A stretch of 64,000 nt of DNA from CAWJMF01 sp963843945 (GTDB lineage: Bacteria > Vulcanimicrobiota > Vulcanimicrobiia > Vulcanimicrobiales > Vulcanimicrobiaceae): positions 99,131 to 163,130 of the forward strand of contig CAWJMF010000005.1 of the NCBI GenBank assembly GCA_963843945.1. The letters run 5' to 3'. This document shows, piece by piece, positions 58,233 to 64,000 of this stretch. Both the position numbers and the translations under genes were made by a program. Below the pieces are notes generated by a model. The model had not been told where the DNA came from. It saw nothing but the letters and a program-made list of their open reading frames with translations, and did not search any database. Numbering within the stretch: position 1 is the stretch's first letter; each line of letters begins with the position of its first letter.

Positions 58233-59285
58233 CTAGCGGCTCAAAACCAGTTCCCCTTCGGCCTCCATGCTTGGGGTATATTTGCCGAGCGAGGCTAGGC
58301 TCACCAGGGCCGCCCGGCGCATCATCGCCGCCTGCGCCTTGGCGTTGTTGGCGTCGTCGCCGAGCCAGAGGTGCAGGGCCGGCTGCTGGAGCGCCCGGCC
58401 GTACGAGAAGGTCAAATTCCAGGGTGCCCGGCGCTCGCGCGCCAGGACGTTGATCTCGTTGAGATGGGCCGTCGCGTCCTCGTCGCTTTGGCCGCCCGAG
58501 AGGAATGCGATTCCGCCGACGGCCGGTGGAACCCAGCGCATCAAGACGGTCAGCGTCGCGTCTGCGACCTCCCGCACCGAGGCCTTTTGCCCCGAAGTCT
58601 GACCGGGGATCACCATGCTCGGCTTGAGCAGCATCTCCTCGAATTTGAGGCCCGCGATCGCGAGCTGCTCGAAAACGATCGGCAACACGCGCTCGTGCAC
58701 CTCGAAGCTGCGTTCCAGCGTGTGCTTCGAGTGCTCGCCGTCCATGAGCACCTCGGGCTCGACGATGGGCACGAGTCCGCCCGCCTGACAGATTGCCGCA
58801 TAGCGTGCCAAGGCGTGCGCGTTGGCCTCGATGCAGCGATAGGTCGGAATGCCCTGGTCGATCGCAATCACGGCCCGCCATTTCGCGAAGGTCGCACCGA
58901 GCTTGACGTACTCTTCGACGCGCGCGGCCAGGCCGTCGAGGCCTTCCGTAATCTTCTCGTCGGGTCCGGCGAGCGCGAGCGGATGCGCGCCGGTGTCGAG
59001 CTTGATGCCCGGCTGCGAGCCGGCGTCCTTGAGAACCTGGACGAAGGGCTTGCCGTGCGAATCGCTTTGGCGGATCGTCTCGTCGTAGAGGATCACGCCG
59101 CTGAAATAGTCGCCGAAGTGCGGCGCGCTGAAGAGCATCTCGCGGTATCTGCGGCGCATCTCTTCAGTCTGCGGAATGTTGAGCGGCGCGAAACGCTTGT
59201 TGGCCGTGCCCGTGCTCTCGTCCGCGGCGAGGATGCCCTTACCGGGTACGACCAGGCCTTTGGCGACGTCGGCGAGTTGGCTCAT
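58233..59285 (-). CDS. class I fructose-bisphosphate aldolase
   Basis: A 350-residue Schiff-base aldolase of the eukaryote-type class I family. It has GKGILAADESTGTANKRF, VEPEVLMDGEH, LLKPSMVIPGQ (Schiff-base lysine), FLSGGQSDEDATAHLNEIN and WNLTFSYGRALQQPALHLW. It interconverts fructose 1,6-bisphosphate with dihydroxyacetone phosphate and glyceraldehyde 3-phosphate without a metal. The ATG at 59285 overlaps the glpX stop (ATGA), so the two are co-translated; together they form a gluconeogenic pair. A longer frame to 59609 is a shadow of glpX. Confidence 0.93.
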   Translation of the reverse strand: MSQLADVAKGLVVPGKGILAADESTGTANKRFAPLNIPQTEEMRRRYREMLFSAPHFGDYFSGVILYDETIRQSDSHGKPFVQVLKDAGSQPGIKLDTGAHPLALAGPDEKITEGLDGLAARVEEYVKLGATFAKWRAVIAIDQGIPTYRCIEANAHALARYAAICQAGGLVPIVEPEVLMDGEHSKHTLERSFEVHERVLPIVFEQLAIAGLKFEEMLLKPSMVIPGQTSGQKASVREVADATLTVLMRWVPPAVGGIAFLSGGQSDEDATAHLNEINVLARERRAPWNLTFSYGRALQQPALHLWLGDDANNAKAQAAMMRRAALVSLASLGKYTPSMEAEGELVLSR

Positions 59286-60295
59286 GCGTGCTCCTTGAGG
59301 AGGGTCGAAACGCCGTTCACGGCGCTCAGGTTGGAAAAGTATTCGAGGTCGTGTTTGCCTTCGACCATCCGCATCGTATGCGTGAACGACGAGATGATGA
59401 TCGACTGCGTGTACGCGCTCCCGCGTACGTAGGTTACGCCTTCCAAGAGTTCGCCGTCGGTAACCCCGGTTGCAGCCAAAATCGCCAGATCCGATTTGCA
59501 CAGATCGTCGAGACTCAGAACCTTGGAGGGGTCGACCCCTTCGCGCTTCGCGATCTCCTCTTCTCCCTCGCGCAGCCAGAGACGGCCCTGCATGTCGCCG
59601 CCGAGACACTTCACGGCGCAGGCGGTCACGACGCCTTCGGTCGCGCCGCCGATTCCCATGAGCATGTCGATGCGGCTGCGGTCCTCGAGCGCGGCGATCA
59701 ACCCGTTGGCGACGTCGCCGTCGCCGAAGAGCCGCACGCGCGCACCGATCTCGCGCAGCTCTTGCACCTTCTGGTCGTTGCGCGAACGCTCGAGCAGCGC
59801 GACGGTGATCTCGGTGACCGGACGCCCCATCGCCTTGGCGAGCGCGCGCACGTTCTCGGCAACCGAAGCCTCGATCGAAATGACGCCGCGGCCGGCTTTC
59901 CCGACGATGATCTTGTCCATGTAGGCGATGTGGGTGTGGAAGAGCGATCCGCGCTCGGCTGCGGCCAGCACGGAAATCGCGCCGTGGCCGCCTTTTGAGG
60001 CGAGCGTCGTCCCGTCGATCGGGTCGACGGCGACGTCCATCGCGGGCCCGTCGCCGGTTCCGACGTGCTCGCCGATGTAGAGCATCGGCGCCTCGTCCTT
60101 CTCGCCCTCGCCGATGACGACGATGCCGTCGATATCGACCTCGCCGAGCACGCCGCGCATCGCGTCGACGGCGGATTGATCGACGGCGTGCTTATCGCCG
60201 CGCCCGACCAGCTTGCCCGAGACGATCGCCGCGGCTTCGGTCGCCCGGAGAAACTCCAGCTCGACGCGTGCGTCGACCCGCCGTCTGTTCATCAT
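59282..60295 (-). CDS. glpX: class II fructose-1,6-bisphosphatase (GlpX type)
   Basis: A 337-residue lithium-sensitive phosphatase family enzyme. It has VVIGEGEKDEAPMLYIGE and the metal site VAVDPIDGTTLASKG, followed by GVISIEASVAENVRALAK, MGIGGATEGVVTACAVK and YVRGSAYTQSIIISSF. It hydrolyses fructose 1,6-bisphosphate to fructose 6-phosphate (sedoheptulose bisphosphate in some relatives). No Shine-Dalgarno precedes the tandem ATGATG at 60290-60295, and TATCTA lies just upstream, so the mRNA may be leaderless. It is divergent from the kynureninase-like gene. Confidence 0.92.
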   Translation of the reverse strand: MMNRRRVDARVELEFLRATEAAAIVSGKLVGRGDKHAVDQSAVDAMRGVLGEVDIDGIVVIGEGEKDEAPMLYIGEHVGTGDGPAMDVAVDPIDGTTLASKGGHGAISVLAAAERGSLFHTHIAYMDKIIVGKAGRGVISIEASVAENVRALAKAMGRPVTEITVALLERSRNDQKVQELREIGARVRLFGDGDVANGLIAALEDRSRIDMLMGIGGATEGVVTACAVKCLGGDMQGRLWLREGEEEIAKREGVDPSKVLSLDDLCKSDLAILAATGVTDGELLEGVTYVRGSAYTQSIIISSFTHTMRMVEGKHDLEYFSNLSAVNGVSTLLKEHA

Positions 60296-60374
60296 GCGAA
60301 ATAGATAGCCCGCGGCTTGTGGAAAACCATCCCGCAAGCGGCGCCCGAGGAGAAACCGGCGAAGGGCTCCCGCC

Positions 60375-61532
60375 ATGCTCGAAACGACCACCCGGCCGCG
60401 TTTTCGCGAACGCTTCCCGACACTCGAGGGGGCCACGTACCTCGTCTCCCACTCGATGGGCGCGCCGCCTCTCGGCGCCAAGGACGCACTCGACGCCTAC
60501 TGGGAAGCCTGGGCTCGCGACGGCCCGGAAGCGTGGGACGCTTGGCTGCCTGAAATCGCGGGCCTCGCCGACAACCTCGGAACGATCTTCGGCGCGCCGT
60601 CCGGCAGCGTCTCGCTGGCGCCCAACGTCTCGCTGCTCGAGGCCGCGATCGCCTCGGCGCTCGACTTCCGCGGCCAACGCAACGAGGCCGTCTTCGAAGA
60701 GCTCATGTTTCCCAGCGTGACCTACGTCTGGAAAGCGTGGGAACGCTTCGGCGCGCGCGCGATCTGCGTGCCTTCCGACGACGGCCGCACGATGTCGACC
60801 GACCGGCTTTGCTCGGCGATCACCGAGCGGACCGCGGTGGTCGCCCTTTCCCACGCTGCCTACGTCTCGGGCGCGCTGATCGACGTGCCCGCGATCGTGG
60901 CCCGCTGCCGCGAGACGGGCGCGCTCTTCGTGCTCGACGCGTATCAGACGACCGGCGTGTATCCGTACGACGTAGGCGCGCTCGACGTCGACATCGTGGT
61001 CGGCGGCAGCCACAAGTGGCTCTGCGGAGGACCGGGCTGCGGCTTCATTTATATCAAGCCCGAACTCCGGCTGCGGCTCGAACCGGCGATCACCGGCTGG
61101 ATGGCGCACGAAGCGCCTTTCGCCTTCGAGCCGGCGCCGATTCGGCTGGCTACGAGCCAGCATCGCTGGAACACGGGAACGCCGACCGTCCCGGGATACC
61201 TCGCGGCGCGGGCGGGGCACGACACGATCCTCGCGGCGGGCGTGAAAAACGTGCGCGCCCACAACGTACGCCTGACGACGCGTTTAGCGGAAGGCGCCCT
61301 CGAGCGCGGACTGCAGGTACCGACACCCCTCGATGCGCACAAACGGACGGGCTGGATCGGCATCGACTTTCCCGGCGCAGACCGCGCGACCGCGCGTCTG
61401 ATCGAGCGGCGCATCTTCGTCGACTACCGTCCCGGCTGCGGCGTCCGCGTCGGCCCGCACTTCTACACGAGCGACGCCGAGATCGATGCCTTCTTCACCG
61501 CCCTCGACGAGATTCGCAAGGAAATCGCATGA
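60375..61532 (+). CDS. kynureninase-like PLP enzyme (aminotransferase class V)
   Basis: A 385-residue fold-type I PLP protein. HSMGAPPLGAKDALDAYWEA opens the enzyme, D188 lies in LFVLDAYQTTG and the PLP lysine is K214 in VGGSHKWLCGGPGCGFIYI. WNTGTPTVPGYLAARAG closes the active site. The order and motifs are those of kynureninase (L-kynurenine to anthranilate and alanine), but no other kynurenine pathway gene is near, so a related beta-lyase or aminotransferase is possible. The ATG at 60375 follows GAAGGG. Confidence 0.8.
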   Translation: MLETTTRPRFRERFPTLEGATYLVSHSMGAPPLGAKDALDAYWEAWARDGPEAWDAWLPEIAGLADNLGTIFGAPSGSVSLAPNVSLLEAAIASALDFRGQRNEAVFEELMFPSVTYVWKAWERFGARAICVPSDDGRTMSTDRLCSAITERTAVVALSHAAYVSGALIDVPAIVARCRETGALFVLDAYQTTGVYPYDVGALDVDIVVGGSHKWLCGGPGCGFIYIKPELRLRLEPAITGWMAHEAPFAFEPAPIRLATSQHRWNTGTPTVPGYLAARAGHDTILAAGVKNVRAHNVRLTTRLAEGALERGLQVPTPLDAHKRTGWIGIDFPGADRATARLIERRIFVDYRPGCGVRVGPHFYTSDAEIDAFFTALDEIRKEIA

Positions 61533-62047
61533 AGTTTGCCCCGGCAGTTCCGCTCCTCGCGCTCGCGCTCGCAGTAGCAGTTGCTGCACCGAGCGGCGCG
61601 CAACCAGCGTCCAATCAAGTGCCGCTCGCGCTGACGACGGCGACGGCCGCCTTCGACGCAGCTTTCCGCTCCGGAGACTCGGCGGCGGTTGCCGCGTATC
61701 TTGCGGACGATTGCATCGCGACGAGCGCTGCGGGCCGCGTCGAAACCAAGAAGCAGTTCCTCGACCAGTACCTGCCGATGGCGCAGCAACTGAGCTCGAA
61801 GCAGGTCGCTTTCGACACTTTCCAGCGCAGCAACGTCCAGGCACGCGTCTACGGCAAAACGGTCGTGTTGGCCGGCGCGCTCGACCTCCACACCCACATC
61901 GTGGGCGTGCCCTCGAGCGACATGCAGCCGGTGCACTATCGCTTCACGCAGATTTGGGTCCAGCAGCCCAACGGCTGGAAACTCGCCGCCTCGCAGAACG
62001 GCATCGTCTCGAAGGCCGCCGGCACGTCGTCGCAGCCTCCGCTCTAG
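61529..62047 (+). CDS. secreted NTF2-like (SnoaL/DUF4440-type) protein
   Basis: A 172-residue exported protein (signal VPLLALALAVAVAAPSGA). ATAAFDAAFRSGDSAAVAAY and LADDCIATSAAGRVETKKQF start the NTF2 cone, then HYRFTQIWVQQPNGWKLAAS ends it. Such folds bind small ligands or act as ketosteroid isomerase-like enzymes. ATG overlaps the stop of the PLP gene (ATGA), indicating co-translation. Confidence 0.78.
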   Translation: MKFAPAVPLLALALAVAVAAPSGAQPASNQVPLALTTATAAFDAAFRSGDSAAVAAYLADDCIATSAAGRVETKKQFLDQYLPMAQQLSSKQVAFDTFQRSNVQARVYGKTVVLAGALDLHTHIVGVPSSDMQPVHYRFTQIWVQQPNGWKLAASQNGIVSKAAGTSSQPPL

Positions 62048-62922
62048 GACGAGCCTCCGGTCCCCGCCAGCAGCATGCGCGCGAAAGTCCCGGCGTTTTT
62101 TGCGGCCTGCCCGAAACGGTGGTTGTTGAAGAACACGTAGGTCTGCTTTGTCTGCGCGGCCATCTCCGCGACGCGCTCGGTCCACGGCGCGAGTTCCTCT
62201 TCGCTGTACTCGTAGTCGTAGCGCGTTTCGGCGGAGCCGCGCCACCAGTTCTTGTAGTTGCGTCCGTGGAAGCGCACGTAGGCTAGCGGACCCACGACGT
62301 CGCTCGAAGGACGCATGAGCCGCTCGAACTGCGGCTCGTCGACGTTGCACCAGGCCACGTCGAGTTCTTCGAGGAGTTCGAGCGTGCCGGCGCGCTGCCA
62401 CTCGCGATTGCGGAACTCCGCGACGAGCGGCAAGTCCGCAAACTCGTCGCGCAGGGTGCGAAGGTAGCGTTCCGTCAGTGCTCCCGGCGCGAAGGCATGC
62501 GGGAACTGCATGAGCACCGCGCCGAGTTTGCCGCTGCGCACCAGCGGCTGGACGTTCTCGCGAAACAGCCGCGCATCTTCGGAAAGACCGCCCGCGTCTT
62601 CGGGATGATGCGTCACCGAGCCGGGCAGTTTGGCGGCGAAGCGGAAGTCGGGCGGCGTGCGCGCGTCCATCGAAGCGAAAGCCGCTTCCGAGGGCACGCG
62701 GTAGTACGACGCGTCGATCTCGACGGCCGGGAAATGCTCGGCGTAGTAGGGCAGCATGCCGTTGGCGCGGATGCGTTCGGGATAGAAGCGGCCGACCCAA
62801 TCCTTGTACGAATAGCCGCACGTTCCGACGACGATCGTGCCGTCGCCGAACCGAATGGGCTCGACGCGCTCGGCCGGTTCGGCCGCCGGGACGAAATCGA
62901 AGGACTGTTGCGAGCCGCTCAC
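62044..62922 (-). CDS. DUF72 (YecE-like) protein
   Basis: A 292-residue TIM-barrel protein of the DUF72 family: VGTCGYSYKDWVGRFYPERI near the N-terminus, EIDASYYRVPSEAAFASMDA, VLMQFPHAFAPGALTERYL, LVAEFRNREW, YVRFHGRNYKNWW and FFNNHRFGQAAKNAG. The function is unknown but the family is very widespread. It overlaps the convergent NTF2-like gene end by four bases. Confidence 0.88.
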   Translation of the reverse strand: MSGSQQSFDFVPAAEPAERVEPIRFGDGTIVVGTCGYSYKDWVGRFYPERIRANGMLPYYAEHFPAVEIDASYYRVPSEAAFASMDARTPPDFRFAAKLPGSVTHHPEDAGGLSEDARLFRENVQPLVRSGKLGAVLMQFPHAFAPGALTERYLRTLRDEFADLPLVAEFRNREWQRAGTLELLEELDVAWCNVDEPQFERLMRPSSDVVGPLAYVRFHGRNYKNWWRGSAETRYDYEYSEEELAPWTERVAEMAAQTKQTYVFFNNHRFGQAAKNAGTFARMLLAGTGGSS

Positions 62923-62935
62923 GCGGCCGCCGGCG

Positions 62936-63943
62936 TTAGCCGAGCGGGCCGGTGTACTTTTCGAGCGCGGCCCACGCCTTGTCGCCGTACGTCTGATGCC
63001 ACTGCTTGTAGAAACCCGAATCGACGAGCCGCTTCTTGAACGGGGCGCGATCTGGGGTGTTGACCGTCAAGCCCTGGGTCGCCAGGGTCTTCTCCCCGGC
63101 GGCGTTCTGCGTTTCGAGGTCGGTGCGTTCCAAAAGGGCCGCGGCGTTGACGTTCTTCTCGACGATCTGCTGGATCTGCTTCGGTAGCTTGCTCCACGCG
63201 TCGGCGTTCGCGATGAACCAATAACCGTTCCACATGTGGTTCGTAAGCGAGAGATACTTCTGCACCTCGTAGAGGTGCGCCGTCTCGATGAGGGCGACGG
63301 GATTCTCTTGACCGTCGACCACGTGCGTCTGCAGGGAAGTGTACACTTCGCTGAAGTTGATCGGCGTCGGCGACGCACCGAGCGATTTGAACAGCGAAAG
63401 CACCAGCGGACTGACCGGGACGCGAATCTTGAAGCCGTCGAGGTCGGTGACTTTGTCGATCGGGTGCGTGCTCGAGGTGATCTGCCTGAATCCGTTATTC
63501 CACTCGTTCTCGAAGGCGTATAGCCCAGCGCCTTCGATTTGCGTGCGGACGTAGGCGCCGAGCTGACCGTCCATGGCCGACCACACGTGCGAGTAGTTGT
63601 CGAAGATGAAGCCCATCCCGTTGATCGCCGCCACCGGCACGATCGAGGCCAAGATCGTGTCCGGGAAGGTGAGGAACTGAACGGCTCCCGAGCGCAGCTG
63701 CGTGAGCATCGCGGTGTCGCCGCCGAGCTGGTTGTTCGGAAAAAGCTGAAGCTCGAAGCGGCCGCCGGTCTGATCTTTGATCTTCGCGGCGGCTTCTTTC
63801 ATGCGAATGTTGACCGGATGCGTCTCGGGGTTGTCGTTGCCGAACTTGTAGGTGAACTCCGCGGCGCCGGCCGGGAAGCGGAGGATTCCGATCGACGCGA
63901 ACGTCGCGGCGGCGGTGGTGGTGAACGTACGGCGGTTCATCAT
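62936..63943 (-). CDS. TRAP-type transporter substrate-binding protein (DctP family), orphan
   Basis: A 335-residue binding protein with a twin-arginine-like signal (MNRRTFTTTAAATFASIG). It shares with the paralogue at 23.4 kb the blocks FPNNQLGGDTAMLTQLRSG, NGFRQITSSTHP, KIRVPVSPLVLSLFKSLGAS, VYTSLQTHVVDGQENP and VQKYLSLTNHMW. The arginine in IRVPVSP is the carboxylate anchor. No TRAP membrane genes are seen within the window on either side. The ATG at 63943 is used because GAGAG precedes it and it begins the signal. Confidence 0.88.
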   Translation of the reverse strand: MMNRRTFTTTAAATFASIGILRFPAGAAEFTYKFGNDNPETHPVNIRMKEAAAKIKDQTGGRFELQLFPNNQLGGDTAMLTQLRSGAVQFLTFPDTILASIVPVAAINGMGFIFDNYSHVWSAMDGQLGAYVRTQIEGAGLYAFENEWNNGFRQITSSTHPIDKVTDLDGFKIRVPVSPLVLSLFKSLGASPTPINFSEVYTSLQTHVVDGQENPVALIETAHLYEVQKYLSLTNHMWNGYWFIANADAWSKLPKQIQQIVEKNVNAAALLERTDLETQNAAGEKTLATQGLTVNTPDRAPFKKRLVDSGFYKQWHQTYGDKAWAALEKYTGPLG

Positions 63944-64000
63944 GCTCGGCTCTCTTTCATTGGGGAACATTCGATTGCGCCTCGCGCCTCCAGGGAAGCG

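Noticed and set aside
58168..58881. Arg/Gly/Ala-rich frame opposite and within the aldolase
   Set aside because: Shadow frame of the class I aldolase gene; composition typical of high-GC artefacts.

Overview
The window is a 64 kb piece of a GC-rich bacterial chromosome with strong G/C third-codon preference, no phage or transposon genes and no CRISPR. Conserved neighbourhoods (YabE-like 3D protein next to rsmA; tilS-hpt-ftsH; class I aldolase with GlpX), many secreted, lipoprotein and Tat-type proteins, and the flavour of the orphan proteins suggest an uncultured lineage such as Eremiobacterota/WPS-2. That placement is an inference from gene content and was not tested by phylogeny.

Left part (1-21 kb) is mostly core genome. 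A plus-strand unit carries a YabE-like cell-wall protein behind a structured leader, rsmA, a CPBP membrane protease and a glycosyltransferase. Facing it is a tightly packed minus-strand run, mostly with 1-4 nt start/stop overlaps: moeA, a BON lipoprotein, hisC, a phosphoesterase, a TPR protein, a hotdog thioesterase, smpB, tilS, hpt, ftsH, two degenerate M16 peptidase-like proteins and a glycosyltransferase. serS, a Nudix protein and small secreted proteins follow.

Middle part (21-45 kb) is accessory. It has an aquaporin, a DsbA-like protein, an orphan TRAP binding protein, a MetE-type protein, a formylglycine-generating enzyme (FGE) with two arylsulfatases as likely clients, and a four-gene unit: a RoxA-like diheme cytochrome c, a DUF4331-SRPBCC fusion, a TPR protein and a tiny Tat peptide rich in Trp. 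A TetR-controlled SDR cluster lies next to it. Gene decay or sequence error is visible here: a cupin plus carboxymuconolactone decarboxylase (CMD) remnant, a broken DUF4239 gene, a stray VOC fragment, and many single-base insertions in a methyltransferase gene and one sulfatase gene.

Right part (44.5-64 kb) holds tRNA-Ser(TGA), secreted hydrolase and propeller proteins, a cNMP-binding membrane protein, an S8 protease lipoprotein, a 1174-residue membrane protein with two hydrolase-like modules, a PAS-GAF-PP2C phosphatase, a GT-C glycosyltransferase, several tiny membrane or secreted proteins, class I fructose-bisphosphate aldolase with GlpX (gluconeogenic pair), a kynureninase-like PLP enzyme, a DUF72 protein and a second orphan TRAP binding protein.

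The most promising novel elements are the diheme cytochrome/Trp-rich peptide unit, the giant Yip1-hydrolase protein, the yabE leader RNA and the metal-site-less M16 pair. Several frameshifts (notably two in ftsH) look like sequence errors, so pseudogene calls are tentative. No gene-free stretch exceeds about 250 bases.
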